In this document: piece by piece, positions 1-8,791 of the stretch
Layout: each line of letters starts with the position of its first letter
How positions within the stretch are numbered: position 1 is the stretch's first letter
Origin: CAYMSA01 sp964392965
GTDB lineage: Bacteria; Actinomycetota; Coriobacteriia; Anaerosomatales; Anaerosomataceae
Assembly: GCA_964392965.1 (NCBI GenBank)
Contig: CAYMSA010000022.1
Location: 1 to 24,576, forward strand
Length of the DNA stretch: 24,576 bases
Direction: 5' to 3'
Program-made: the position numbers and the translations under genes
Notes under the pieces: model-generated
Databases searched by the model: none
What the model saw: only the letters and a program-made list of their open reading frames with translations
What the model was told of the DNA's origin: nothing

Positions 1-1451
1 TCCTCGCCGAGCTCGTCTCCCACGGCGATCTCGACCACCCGCAGGCGGCCGGTCCCCACGTTCTCGAGGCGATGCACGACGCCCCGGGGGATGTACGCGC
101 TCTCGTTGGCCTCGAGGTCGAACACCTCGTCGGCCCGCGTCACCCGCGCCCGGCCCTCGACGATCACCCAGTGCTCGCTGCGGTGGCGGTGGCTCTGCAG
201 CGAGAGGCGATGCCCGGGTAGCACGTCGATCGTCTTCACCTGGAAACCCTCGCCCCGTGTGAGGCGGGTCCAGGACCCCCACGGGCGCAGTGAGCTGCGC
301 GTCTCGGTGATCTCGGGCGCCTCGCGCTCGCGGAGCGCATCCACGATGAGCCGCACGTCCTGCGCGCGGTCCTTGGGCGCCACGAGCGTCGCGTCCGCTG
401 TGTCGACGACCATGAGGCCCTCGAGGCCGATGGTGGCCACGAGCCGGTCCGCCGAGTACACGATGCAGTCGGTCGACTCGATGTCGATCGTGTTGCCGGA
501 GAAGACGTTGCCCCGCTCATCGGCGGGCGCCACCTGTTCGAGCGCGACGAGCGAGCCGACGTCCGACCAGTCGAGGTCGGCCGGCACCACCGCCACCCTG
601 CGGGAGACCTCGAGCACCGCCTTGTCGAAGGGGACGGCGGGTAGCGCACCAAACGCTTCGTAAGCCTGCTGCTGCGTCCAGCCGTCGGGACCGAGTGCCG
701 CGATCGCGCGCGCGACGCGGGCGATCTCTGCCGAGGAGGCGCTGTCACGCGTCGCGGCCGCCGCTCCGGCCGTCTCCAGCTCCTCGAGCACCGTCTGCGC
801 GCGGGCGACGAGCATGCCCGAGTTCCACAGGTGCCCGTCCTCGGCGAGCATGCGCTCGGCGGTCGCACGGTCCGGCTTCTCCACGAACGCCGCGACCTCA
901 AAACCGAGGGGCGCACCTCCGTCGGCCATTCTGGCGATAGGCGCGCCGGCACGGATGTAGCCGTAGCCGGTCTCGGGGCGGTCAGGCGCGAGTCCGATCG
1001 TCACGAGGCGGCCGTCGCGCGCGAGTGATACTGCGGCCTCGAGGATGCGCTGCCAGCGCTCGCCGTCCTCGAGCAGGTGGTCCGAGGGGAGGACAACCAT
1101 GATCGCGTCGGGGTCGATGCGCGAGAGGTGCGCGGCCGCGAGCGCGATCGCCGGGGCGGTGTTGCGGGGCGTGGGTTCGGCCAGGTAGTCGATCGCGAGC
1201 CCCTCGAGCGTCGGCTGCGCGGTGAGGTGGTTGCGCAGCTCGTCGAGGAGGAGTTCGCTCGTGAGGATGTGGAGGCCGTGGGACTCGGTGAAGGGAACGA
1301 TGCGCTGCACGGCCTGGGTGATGAGACTCACCCCGCCGAAGATGCTCACGAACTGCTTGGGGGAGAGCTCCCGGGAGAGCGGCCAGAAGCGCGTGCCGCT
1401 GCCTCCGGCGAGGATGAGCGCGTGCAGGTGGGGTATGCGTGAGTGGTTCAT
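1..1451 (-). CDS. manC: Mannose-1-phosphate guanylyltransferase / mannose-6-phosphate isomerase, 3' end cut by window edge
   Basis: I translated this on the minus strand from ATG at 1451-1449; 483 codons are visible and the frame is still open at base 1. The N-terminal nucleotidyltransferase domain has the signature LILAGGSGTRFWPLSR (about residues 12-27), then PSDH, FVEKPD, WNSGM and DWSDVGS. The C-terminal cupin domain has QSHRHRSEHW and YIPRGVVHRLEN. This is the order of the bifunctional type II ManC/AlgA family, which makes GDP-mannose from mannose-1-phosphate and usually isomerises fructose-6-phosphate to mannose-6-phosphate. Probably only the last few residues lie outside the window. 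The Shine-Dalgarno sequence is weak. The gene is divergent from the phosphohexomutase at 1547, whose product could supply its substrate. The family call is secure; isomerase activity is inferred from the cupin. Confidence 0.93.
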   Translation of the reverse strand, partial: MNHSRIPHLHALILAGGSGTRFWPLSRELSPKQFVSIFGGVSLITQAVQRIVPFTESHGLHILTSELLLDELRNHLTAQPTLEGLAIDYLAEPTPRNTAPAIALAAAHLSRIDPDAIMVVLPSDHLLEDGERWQRILEAAVSLARDGRLVTIGLAPDRPETGYGYIRAGAPIARMADGGAPLGFEVAAFVEKPDRATAERMLAEDGHLWNSGMLVARAQTVLEELETAGAAAATRDSASSAEIARVARAIAALGPDGWTQQQAYEAFGALPAVPFDKAVLEVSRRVAVVPADLDWSDVGSLVALEQVAPADERGNVFSGNTIDIESTDCIVYSADRLVATIGLEGLMVVDTADATLVAPKDRAQDVRLIVDALREREAPEITETRSSLRPWGSWTRLTRGEGFQVKTIDVLPGHRLSLQSHRHRSEHWVIVEGRARVTRADEVFDLEANESAYIPRGVVHRLENVGTGRLRVVEIAVGDELGE

Positions 1452-1546
1452 GGCCGCCGTTTCTATCCGGGAACGTTCTCATGGTACCGGATGCTCGAGG
1501 CTTGTAGGACAATGGGGTCAGCGTCAGGACGGACAGGGAGGGGCGC
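1452..1546. other. Divergent intergenic region between manC and the phosphohexomutase
   Basis: This 95-base spacer must hold the start signals for both divergent genes. A short inverted repeat (TTGT at 1502-1505, ACAA at 1509-1512) could be an operator half-site pair, but it is too short to be sure. GGGAGGGG at 1536-1543 is the ribosome binding site of the rightward gene. I found no convincing -35/-10 pair on either strand. Confidence 0.4.
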
Positions 1547-2953
1547 ATGGCGGGTTCGGTCCACTTCGGCACCGACGGCTGGCGGGACGTCATCGGTGAC
1601 GGCTTCACTTATGAGAACGTACGTCGCGTGGCCGATGCCGCGGGGCGGGTCATCGCTGCCGAGAGCCCTGGTGGCAGGGTCCTCGTGGGCTACGACACGC
1701 GCTTCGAGGCCGGACGCTTCGCCCGGGCCGCCGCCGAGGTCCTCGCGGCGCACGGTCTTGAGGTCGGCGTGTCGGATCGCTTCGTGCCCACGCCAGCGCT
1801 CTGCTGGGCCGTGGGCCACGACCCGGAGGCCGTGGCCGGCGTGATGCTCACCGCGAGCCACAATCCGGCGCAGTACCTGGGTGTCAAGTTGAGGATGAGG
1901 GATGGCGGGGCGAGCCCTGCGGCCTTCACGGCGCGCGTGGAGGCGGCGCTCGCCGAGAGCGCTCCCGCAGTGAGCGAGGAGGCGGCCCGCTCCGTACGCA
2001 CCGTCGACATCGCGAGCCCGTACCTGGACGCGCTGCGGTCGTTCGTGAACGCCGAGGCGATCGCGGCGGCCGGCCTGCGGGTGGCCGTCGACCCGCTCTA
2101 CGGCGCCGGGCAGGGCTACCTCGCCGGGGTGCTCCGATCGGTGGGCGTCGACGTTGTCGAGCTCCACGGCGAGCCCAACCCGTCGTTCGCCGGCCTGCAC
2201 CCCGAACCCATCCCGCCGCACATCGACGAGGTCCGGCAGTACGTGCGGGAGCACGGGCTCGACGCGGCATTCATCACCGACGGTGACGCCGACCGCATCG
2301 GCGCGGCGGACCGCTCGGGCACGTTCGTGAACCCGCACCGCATCCTGGCGCTCGTCGTGCGCCATCTGGCCGAGGGCAGGGGCATGCGTGGGCGCGTGGT
2401 CAAGACGCTCTCCACGAGCGTCCTCGTCGACCGCATCGCCCGGTACCTCGGGCTTGAGGTGGTGACCACGCCCGTGGGGTTCAAGTGGATCTACGAGGAG
2501 ATGGTCGCCGGTGACGTGCTCGTGGGCGGGGAGGAGTCCGGCGGCATCGGCATCCCGGCTCACGTGCCCGAGCGCGACGGCCTCCTCATGGCGCTGCTGC
2601 TCGCGGAGATGATGGGTGAGCGCCACAAGGGGCTCGGCGAACTTGTGGACGACCTGCTCGCCATCACCGGCCCGATGGAGTACGGCCGCAAGGACCTGAA
2701 GCTCGACAAGAGGTCGAGTGATGCGTTCACGGCCGCCATGTCCACGCTGGCGCCCGCCGGGATCGCCGGACATCCGGTCCGCGAGATCGTGCGCGCCGAC
2801 GGTGTGAAGTTCCTGCTTCCCGACGACGCCTGGCTCCTGCTGCGCTCCTCGGGCACCGAGCCGCTCGTGCGCGTCTATGCCGAGGCCCCCACGCAGGCGA
2901 TGGTGGAGGAGTTGCTCGCCGAGGGCCGGACTCTGGTCACCGGCGTTCGATGA
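1547..2953 (+). CDS. Phosphoglucomutase/phosphomannomutase (alpha-D-phosphohexomutase family)
   Basis: This 468-residue protein interconverts hexose 6-phosphates and 1-phosphates through a phosphoserine enzyme. All four family signatures are present: the active-site loop TASHNP (102-107, Ser104), the Mg-binding loop TDGDADR (244-250), the sugar-specificity loop GGEESGG (327-333) and the phosphate-binding loop RSSGTEP (433-439). The N-terminus has the usual FGTDGWR. The ATG has a purine-rich ribosome binding site (GGGAGGGG) just upstream. Divergent manC suggests that mannose-1-phosphate for GDP-mannose is the main product, but glucose-1-phosphate synthesis is equally possible, because specificity cannot be read from the motifs. 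A GlmM role is less likely given the overall sequence style. Confidence 0.93.
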   Translation: MAGSVHFGTDGWRDVIGDGFTYENVRRVADAAGRVIAAESPGGRVLVGYDTRFEAGRFARAAAEVLAAHGLEVGVSDRFVPTPALCWAVGHDPEAVAGVMLTASHNPAQYLGVKLRMRDGGASPAAFTARVEAALAESAPAVSEEAARSVRTVDIASPYLDALRSFVNAEAIAAAGLRVAVDPLYGAGQGYLAGVLRSVGVDVVELHGEPNPSFAGLHPEPIPPHIDEVRQYVREHGLDAAFITDGDADRIGAADRSGTFVNPHRILALVVRHLAEGRGMRGRVVKTLSTSVLVDRIARYLGLEVVTTPVGFKWIYEEMVAGDVLVGGEESGGIGIPAHVPERDGLLMALLLAEMMGERHKGLGELVDDLLAITGPMEYGRKDLKLDKRSSDAFTAAMSTLAPAGIAGHPVREIVRADGVKFLLPDDAWLLLRSSGTEPLVRVYAEAPTQAMVEELLAEGRTLVTGVR

Positions 2954-2969
2954 GAGGTCGCCCGGGCGC

Positions 2970-4124
2970 ATGCGCGTGACGATGCTCAACAAGTACTACC
3001 CGCCGCACCTCGGAGGCATCGAGTACCACGTGCGCGACCTCGCACGCGGTCTCGTCGAGCGAGGCCACAGCGTGCGGGCGATCGTGGCCAACGAGTCCGG
3101 CGAGACGGCGGAGGAGCGCCTCGACGGCGTCGACGTCGTCCGCCTCGGCCGCGCGTTCGCCTACGCCTCGACGCCGGTCGCACCCGGCATGGCCCGCAGA
3201 CTGCGTGACGAGGTCTCGCCCGGCGCTCGCGAGGGCGGGGCGGCACCCGATGTGCTCCACCTGCACTTCCCGTACCCGTGGGGCGAGGTGTCGTGGTTGC
3301 GCTCCCGCTCCGCCACCCGCCGCGTGCCCACGGTCCTCACCTACCACAGCGACATCGTGCGGCAGCGCTTCCTCGGCGCGCTCTACGCTCCGGTGCTGCG
3401 CCGCGTCCTCGATGAGGTGGACCTTGTCATCGCCTCCTCACCGGACATGGTCGAGCACAGTCCGTTCCTCGCGCGTGTGGCCGAGAAGTGCCGCGTCGTG
3501 CCGTTCGGCATACGGGTGGACGACTTCGCGGCCACGCCGGAGCGCCACGAGCGTGCCGCCGCGCTGAGAGCGTCGCACACGCGGCCGATCGTGCTCTTCG
3601 TCGGCCGCCTCATCTACTACAAGGGCGTCGACGTCCTCGTGCGTGCGATGGCCGACGTCGACGCCGACCTCGTGATCGTAGGGCGCGGGCCGCTCCGGCG
3701 AGAGCTCGAGCAGCTGGCATCCTCACTCGGCATGGCCGGGCGCGTGACGTTCCTCGACACGCTCGACGCGGATGACCTGGCCGTCTGGTACGCGGCCGCC
3801 GACGTCTTCTGCCTGCCGAGTGTGGCCCGCTCGGAGGCGTTCGGGCTCGTGCAGCTCGAGGCGCAGGCCGCCGGCACGCCCGTCGTCTCCACGGCGCTCA
3901 CCACCGGCGTCCCGTTCGTGAACCAGCACGGCGTCACGGGGCTCGTCGTCCCGTCGGGAGACGCAGGCGCGCTCGCGGCGGCGCTTCGCGAGCTCGTCTC
4001 CGACGCTGCGCTGCGCGAGGAGCTCGGGGCACGTGCGGCCGAGCGCGTCCGGCAGCGCTTCACACTCGACCGCATGGTGGACGCCACGCTCGCCGTCTAT
4101 GCCGAGGCGAGGGGGGAGCGCTGA
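2970..4124 (+). CDS. GT4-family glycosyltransferase
   Basis: This 384-residue protein has the two-Rossmann-fold (GT-B) architecture of retaining GT4 transferases. The N-terminal acceptor half begins MRVTMLNKYYPPHLGGIE, a typical GT4 opening with the glycine-rich loop. The C-terminal donor half has IVLFVGRLIYYKGVDVLV and IVGRGPLRRELE, then the EX7E motif in SEAFGLVQLE (Glu289 and Glu297) that contacts the nucleotide-sugar. It is expected to be cytoplasmic or membrane-associated and to transfer a sugar, perhaps mannose, to a polysaccharide lipid intermediate. I chose ATG 2970 because the fold starts there and GAGAGG lies at 2952-2957, although the 12-base spacing is long. It follows the phosphohexomutase by 16 bases and overlaps the next start by one base, so cotranscription is likely. 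Donor and acceptor are unknown. Confidence 0.9.
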   Translation: MRVTMLNKYYPPHLGGIEYHVRDLARGLVERGHSVRAIVANESGETAEERLDGVDVVRLGRAFAYASTPVAPGMARRLRDEVSPGAREGGAAPDVLHLHFPYPWGEVSWLRSRSATRRVPTVLTYHSDIVRQRFLGALYAPVLRRVLDEVDLVIASSPDMVEHSPFLARVAEKCRVVPFGIRVDDFAATPERHERAAALRASHTRPIVLFVGRLIYYKGVDVLVRAMADVDADLVIVGRGPLRRELEQLASSLGMAGRVTFLDTLDADDLAVWYAAADVFCLPSVARSEAFGLVQLEAQAAGTPVVSTALTTGVPFVNQHGVTGLVVPSGDAGALAAALRELVSDAALREELGARAAERVRQRFTLDRMVDATLAVYAEARGER

Positions 4125-5485
4125 TGTCGCGGACTCGCCTGATCGTCCTTTCGGCCGTGCTCGACGCGGTGCTCGTGAACGTGAGCTTCATCGTGGCGTT
4201 CCTGCTGCGCTTCGGCGGCGACATCCCCGCGTTCAACTTCGGCGCGTACGTGGGCCTGTGGCCGCTCATCACCGCGCTCTACCTCGGCTGCGGGTACACG
4301 TTCGGGCTCTACGAGCCGCAGGGCCCCGAGGGCCGCTGGGAGCTCGCGCGCGCGACGTTCCTGGCGGTCGCGCTCGGGACCGTGCTCACCGTGGCCGTCG
4401 CGTTCTTCGCCGGGCCGCGCTTCTTCTCCTTCAGCCGCCTCGCCATCGTCATCGCCTGGGTGTTGCAGCTCGTGCTGCTCATCGGCTGGCGCATGGCGCT
4501 CTTCCGCGCGTGGGCGTCGCTGTGGCCCGAGCAGCGCGTGCTCATCGTGGGGACCGGCGTGCTTGCCGCCGAGGTCGCCGAGGGCCTCACGGGCCACGCC
4601 GACCGCGCGAGCACGGTCGTGGGCTTCATCAGCCCGGGCGAGGGCGCCGCGCCGGCCGTCGACCCCGCTCTCGTACTCGGCACGTTCCGGGACGTGGGTC
4701 CCATCGTCGCCGGGCAGCGTGTGAACCGCATCATCGTGTCGAGCCCGGTCGCGGTCCGGGAGCTCATCGAGGACCTGATGCTCGCCGCTACGAGTGGCGT
4801 GCGCGTGGAGGTCGTCCCGGAGTTCTACGAGATCATGATCGGCACCGTGGACCGCACCGTCCGCGACATCCCGCTCATGGAGCTCACGCGGATGGCCACA
4901 CCGTCCCGCTACGCGGGTGCCAAGCGGCTGTTCGACCTCGTCTTCTCGCTCCTCCTGCTCGTCGTGCTGAGCCCGCTCATCGCGATCGTGGCACTCGGCG
5001 TACTGCTCAGCATGGGGCGTCCGGTTCTCTTCACGCAGGAGCGTGTGGGCAGGGGGCTCGTCCCGTTCACGATCGTGAAGTTCCGCACGATGGTGCGCGA
5101 TGCCGAGGCCTCCTCGGGCCCTGTTCTCGCCGAGGAGGACGATGCGCGCATCACGGCCCTCGGCAGGGTGCTGCGGCGCTTCCGCATCGACGAACTCCCG
5201 CAGCTCGTCAACATCCTTGCGGGCCATATGAGCTTCGTCGGCCCTCGTCCCGAGCGGCCGTATTTCGTCGAACGCTACCTTCGCGAGATCCCCGGCTACC
5301 GTGAGCGGTTCAAGGTCAAGCCGGGCGTCACAGGGCTCGCCCAGGTGGGTGCCGGTTACGCCACGGGCGCCGACCGCAAGCTGAAGTTCGACCTGATGTA
5401 CGTGTATCATCAAACGCTACTTCTGGACCTCCAGATACTGGCCGAGACACTCCGCGTCGTCATCACCGGACGTGGAGCGCGTTAG
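4124..5485 (+). CDS. Polyprenyl-phosphate sugar phosphotransferase (WbaP/ExoY type)
   Basis: This 453-residue membrane protein probably transfers a sugar-1-phosphate from a nucleotide sugar to undecaprenyl phosphate, the first step of lipid-linked glycan assembly. The N-terminal half has about four hydrophobic segments followed by a CoA-binding-like Rossmann region (VLIVGTGVLAAEVAE). The C-terminal bacterial sugar transferase domain starts near residue 267 with KRLFDLVFS. It continues with QERVGRG, KFRTM, RRFRIDELPQLVNIL, the signature SFVGPRPERP, and KPGVTGLAQV. Length and order match the long form of the family. The start overlaps the preceding stop (TGATG), supporting translational coupling. 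The transferred sugar (glucose, galactose or other) cannot be told from the sequence. Confidence 0.93.
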   Translation: MSRTRLIVLSAVLDAVLVNVSFIVAFLLRFGGDIPAFNFGAYVGLWPLITALYLGCGYTFGLYEPQGPEGRWELARATFLAVALGTVLTVAVAFFAGPRFFSFSRLAIVIAWVLQLVLLIGWRMALFRAWASLWPEQRVLIVGTGVLAAEVAEGLTGHADRASTVVGFISPGEGAAPAVDPALVLGTFRDVGPIVAGQRVNRIIVSSPVAVRELIEDLMLAATSGVRVEVVPEFYEIMIGTVDRTVRDIPLMELTRMATPSRYAGAKRLFDLVFSLLLLVVLSPLIAIVALGVLLSMGRPVLFTQERVGRGLVPFTIVKFRTMVRDAEASSGPVLAEEDDARITALGRVLRRFRIDELPQLVNILAGHMSFVGPRPERPYFVERYLREIPGYRERFKVKPGVTGLAQVGAGYATGADRKLKFDLMYVYHQTLLLDLQILAETLRVVITGRGAR

Positions 5486-5495
5486 GAGCGGATGC

Positions 5496-7976
5496 GTGGG
5501 CAAGAAGAAGTCGGGCAGGCAGGATCCGGCCGAGCGGCCGTCGTCGGCGCGGTCGTCGGCGCGGTCGTCGGCGCGCGTGCCTGAGGGCGGCAGATCGCAG
5601 GGCGCATCGCAGCAGGCAGCGACGGTCCGGCGCGGGGACGGCTCGACGGGCTGGTCCGCGATGGATGTGTGGGAGCGGACCGCGTGGGTGTGCTTGCACC
5701 TGCTCGTGCTGCTCGTCCCCATTGCGATGTCCAACCTCGGCCCCTTCAACCTCAATGGCGCGCCGCTCACCTACGACCAGTTCGACATCGCCAAGGTCTT
5801 CCTCCAGCGCGGGCTCATACTCATCGCGCTTGCCGCGTGGTGCGTCGGCATCCTCATCAGGGGCGGCACTGTGCGCTGGAGCCGCATCGGGTGGCTCGTG
5901 CTCGTCTTCCTGGCCTGGGTCGCCGTCACCTCCGCGCTCTCCGTCCATCCGCCCACGGCCATCCTCGGCAAGTACCGCCGCTTCGAGGGGCTCGTCTCCT
6001 TCATCACCTACGGGCTCACGTTCTTCATGGCCCTCCAGGTCGTGGACCGGCCCGCCCGTGTGCGATCGCTCGCCCGTACGCTCGCCATAGGCGGCTTCCT
6101 CGTCGCCTTCTACGGCCTCCTGCAGGTCATCGGTGGCGTGAGTCTCGACGTCGCGCGCATCCTGCGGGCCGTCTTCATCGCTGTGACCATCATGGTGCCC
6201 GTGTTCCTCGGCTGGCGCGCTCGTGTGACCGATGATGCCGAGGCCCGCCGGGCTATGATCGTCGGCGCCGCGATCGCGCTGCTCGGCGGGGCGCTTCTCA
6301 CGGCGACGATGCTCAACAACATCGTGACGGCGGTGGCCGCGGGGTCCGACTTCGTCTCGCTCGACCCCGTGCGGTGGGGGAACCTGCCCTTCGAGACCAA
6401 CCGCGCGTTCTCCACGTACGGCAACCCTGATCTCCTCGGCGGGTACATCCTGTTCCCGTGGGCGATCACCATCGGGCTTGCGCTCAGCGAGAGGCACCGC
6501 CTCTGGCGCACGGTGTACTGGTGCTTCACGCTCCTGAATGCGTTCGTCGGGCTCACGTCGTACGTCCGCGGCGCGTGGATCGCCGCCCTGGTGGCCCTCG
6601 TCGTCATCGTCATCGGGTACCGGCGCGCACGGCGGGGGACCGAGCTGCGCTTGGACTCCATCGACCGCACGTTCATCGCATCGAGTCTCGTCGCGGTCGT
6701 CGCGGTCGTCGTGGTGAGCACGCTGCGCACCGACGCCGTGCGCAACGTCGTCACGCGCGTGCTCTCGATCTTCCAGTTCCAGCAGGGGAGCGCGCTCACG
6801 CGCTTCCAGATATGGGAGGCGGCGCGCGCCGCTATCGCCGAGCGCCCGATCTTCGGCTGGGGCGCGGACACGTTCCGCCTGCTCTTCCCCAGGTTCAAGC
6901 CCGCCGAGTACGTCGAGGCGGCAGGGTATCTCTCGGTGGCGGACAACGTGCACAACTACCCGCTCCAGCTCGCGGCGGGCATCGGCATACCCGGTGCGCT
7001 CCTCATGTACGGGACGATCGGCTGGACGCTTGTCGACTCGGCGCGGCACGTGTTCGCTCGCGGTGAGGGCCGCCGCCGGCTCGTGTTGCTCGGCTTCTGG
7101 GCGGCGGTGCTCGCCTACGTCGTGCACCTGATGTTCGGGCTCTCGGTCACGGGATCCACCATCTTCCTGTGGCTCTCGATGGGCGTCCTGGCCGGCCCCC
7201 GCGCCACCGAGCGCGAGGTCGCCCTCCCACGCGCCGGGCGCCCGCTCCTGGCGGTCGTCGGCGTCGTCTTCGCCGTGGCGATGACGTTGAACTGTCGGTT
7301 CGTGCTCGCGGACAACCACTACCTGGCCGGGCGTCTGCTGACCTCGGGAACCGCATCGGTGGCCGAGCTTCGCAAGGCCATCGAGCTCAACCCGTACAAC
7401 GAGATGTACAAGATGGAGCTCGGCTCGGCGTACCAGAAGCTCTTCCAGACGACGTTCAAGCAGTATCTGTCCGCCGCGCAGAGCGGCGCGTCCGATGAGG
7501 AGCTGCTCAACACGGCGCTCGGCTACTTCAGCCAGGCCGAGGCGGCGTACCTCACCACGATCGAGTACGTGCCGTACGAATACGATACGTACGTGTTCAC
7601 GACGAACCTCTACAACGAGGCGGCGGTCTACCTCGATCCCGCGTACTACGACAAGGCCATCGCTATCGGCGAGGAGGGGGTGCGCGTGGAGCCCTACGGA
7701 CCTGCGGTCCGGGTGCAGCTAGCGGTCGCGTACCTCGGCAAGGACGAGGTCGACGCGGCCATCGAGCATCTCGAGGTCGCTGCATCGCTCGACAGCGACT
7801 ACCTGCAGGCGCATCTCGCGCTCGCCACAGCCTACCTGCAGGCTGGCCGCGACGCGGACGCCATCGAGTCCTACGAGCACGTGCTGCGCAAGGACCCGGA
7901 CAACGCCGAGGCCATCAAGGGCCTCGAGGCGCTCGGTGCGAGCGCGTCGACCGACGCGTCGGGTGATGCCCGATGA
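5496..7976 (+). CDS. O-antigen ligase/polymerase-like membrane protein with C-terminal TPR repeats
   Basis: This 826-residue protein has a polar N-terminus with a Ser-Ser-Ala-Arg repeat, then roughly 13-14 hydrophobic segments. The TPR-like C-terminus runs from about residue 610 (for example AELRKAIELNPYNEMYKMEL and a repeat near ADAIESYEHVLRKDPDNAEA). The Wzy_C/WaaL region is recognisable from YGNPDLLGGYILFPWA, RFQIWEAARAAIAERPIFGW and the conserved histidine in DNVHNYPLQLA. Such proteins polymerise or ligate lipid-linked sugars on the outer face of the membrane; the TPR part may bind partners. GTG 5496 is chosen because AGGAG at 5484-5488 lies seven bases upstream; an upstream in-frame GTG at 5472 lacks this. 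It overlaps the menG start. Polymerase and ligase roles cannot be separated here, and glycosylation of proteins is also possible. Confidence 0.87.
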   Translation: MGKKKSGRQDPAERPSSARSSARSSARVPEGGRSQGASQQAATVRRGDGSTGWSAMDVWERTAWVCLHLLVLLVPIAMSNLGPFNLNGAPLTYDQFDIAKVFLQRGLILIALAAWCVGILIRGGTVRWSRIGWLVLVFLAWVAVTSALSVHPPTAILGKYRRFEGLVSFITYGLTFFMALQVVDRPARVRSLARTLAIGGFLVAFYGLLQVIGGVSLDVARILRAVFIAVTIMVPVFLGWRARVTDDAEARRAMIVGAAIALLGGALLTATMLNNIVTAVAAGSDFVSLDPVRWGNLPFETNRAFSTYGNPDLLGGYILFPWAITIGLALSERHRLWRTVYWCFTLLNAFVGLTSYVRGAWIAALVALVVIVIGYRRARRGTELRLDSIDRTFIASSLVAVVAVVVVSTLRTDAVRNVVTRVLSIFQFQQGSALTRFQIWEAARAAIAERPIFGWGADTFRLLFPRFKPAEYVEAAGYLSVADNVHNYPLQLAAGIGIPGALLMYGTIGWTLVDSARHVFARGEGRRRLVLLGFWAAVLAYVVHLMFGLSVTGSTIFLWLSMGVLAGPRATEREVALPRAGRPLLAVVGVVFAVAMTLNCRFVLADNHYLAGRLLTSGTASVAELRKAIELNPYNEMYKMELGSAYQKLFQTTFKQYLSAAQSGASDEELLNTALGYFSQAEAAYLTTIEYVPYEYDTYVFTTNLYNEAAVYLDPAYYDKAIAIGEEGVRVEPYGPAVRVQLAVAYLGKDEVDAAIEHLEVAASLDSDYLQAHLALATAYLQAGRDADAIESYEHVLRKDPDNAEAIKGLEALGASASTDASGDAR
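5540..5575 (+). repeat. Three perfect tandem copies of a 12-base unit inside the ligase gene
   Basis: The unit GTCGTCGGCGCG occurs three times head to tail with no mismatch. Its length is a multiple of three, so it stays in frame and encodes repeats of Ser-Ala-Arg-Ser in the disordered cytoplasmic N-terminus. Copy number could vary by slippage without breaking the gene. Confidence 0.9.
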
Positions 7977-8731
7977 TGACCGCACGTGAGCAGGTCGACG
8001 GCGCGCCCCGCACCGAGGAGGTCAAGCGGATCTTCTCGACGATCGCGCCAGAGTACGACCGCTTCAACCAGATCTCGAGCTTCGGGCGCGATCGTGCCTG
8101 GCGTAAGCGTGCCGTCGAGCTCGCCGGGCTCAGGCGTTCCTCGGAGGTGCTCGACCTGGCGGCGGGCACGGGCGACCTCACGCTCGCCATCGCCACCCAG
8201 GGTCGGCCGGCGAGCGTGCTCTCGACGGACTTCGTCCCCGAGATGCTGGAGGTCGCGAAGGAGAAGGTCGCCGCGTACGCCGGGCCCACACGCATCGAGT
8301 TCGACGTGGCCGACGCCCAGGCGCTCCAGTACGCCGACGACAGCTTCGACGTCGCGATGATCGCCTTCGGCGTGCGCAACCTCCCGGACCGGGCGGCCAA
8401 CTTCCGTGAGGTGCACCGCGTGCTGAAGCCGGGCGGGCGCTACGTGGTACTCGAGTTCAGCCGCCCGATGAGCCCGCTCGTGCGGCCGCTCTACCACTGG
8501 TACCTCGGCACCGTGATCCCGTTGCTGGGCGGGCTCCTCACGGGCGATCGGAAGTCCTTCGAGTACCTCAACCGCTCGATCCGGCGCTTCCCGGGCCAGA
8601 GCGCGCTTGCCGGTGAGCTCCACAAGGCCGGTTTCGAGCAGGTGACCTGGGAGGGCCGCACGTTCGGCGTCGTGGCCATCCATGTGGCAGTGAAGGCGCG
8701 GGAGGTGGAGCGTGTTCGCGCGAGCGTGTAG
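7973..8731 (+). CDS. menG: Demethylmenaquinone methyltransferase (UbiE/MenG family)
   Basis: This 252-residue S-adenosylmethionine-dependent methyltransferase carries out the last step of menaquinone synthesis, C-methylation of demethylmenaquinone. Class I motif I is VLDLAAGTGDLTLAI (59-73). Family signatures are YDRFNQISSFGRDRAWR near the N-terminus, IAFGVRNLPDR in the middle, and RVLKPGGRYVVLEFSRP. The length is close to the usual 230-250. The ATG at 7973 overlaps the preceding stop as ATGA; a second ATG follows immediately, so the true start may be one codon later. The gene tail-couples to the polysaccharide block but belongs functionally with respiratory quinones. Ubiquinone is unlikely in this type of organism, so menaquinone is the inferred substrate. 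Confidence 0.92.
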   Translation: MMTAREQVDGAPRTEEVKRIFSTIAPEYDRFNQISSFGRDRAWRKRAVELAGLRRSSEVLDLAAGTGDLTLAIATQGRPASVLSTDFVPEMLEVAKEKVAAYAGPTRIEFDVADAQALQYADDSFDVAMIAFGVRNLPDRAANFREVHRVLKPGGRYVVLEFSRPMSPLVRPLYHWYLGTVIPLLGGLLTGDRKSFEYLNRSIRRFPGQSALAGELHKAGFEQVTWEGRTFGVVAIHVAVKAREVERVRASV

Positions 8732-8791
8732 GATAGGGCTTCCGGGATCCACCCCCGGCGACCAGGCCGATCTCATTCGGGGAGGCTTCTG

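Noticed and set aside
91..663. 190-codon plus-strand open frame at the left edge
   Set aside because: The Ser/Arg/Thr-rich translation lacks motifs; the minus strand here encodes the ManC cupin domain and the end of its transferase domain.
982..1608. 208-codon minus-strand open frame over the start of manC
   Set aside because: It is out of frame with the ManC translation, which carries the nucleotidyltransferase and cupin motifs without interruption.
1463..2992. 509-codon minus-strand open frame opposite the phosphohexomutase
   Set aside because: It is a compositional shadow: the plus strand has all four catalytic signatures of the mutase family.
5540..5575. Possible CRISPR-like or regulatory repeat
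   Set aside because: The units are 12 bases long with no spacers and lie in frame inside a coding region; this is a simple tandem repeat.
5463..7319. 618-codon minus-strand open frame opposite the O-antigen ligase gene
   Set aside because: The translation is rich in charged residues without motifs. The plus-strand frame has clear membrane helices and family signatures.
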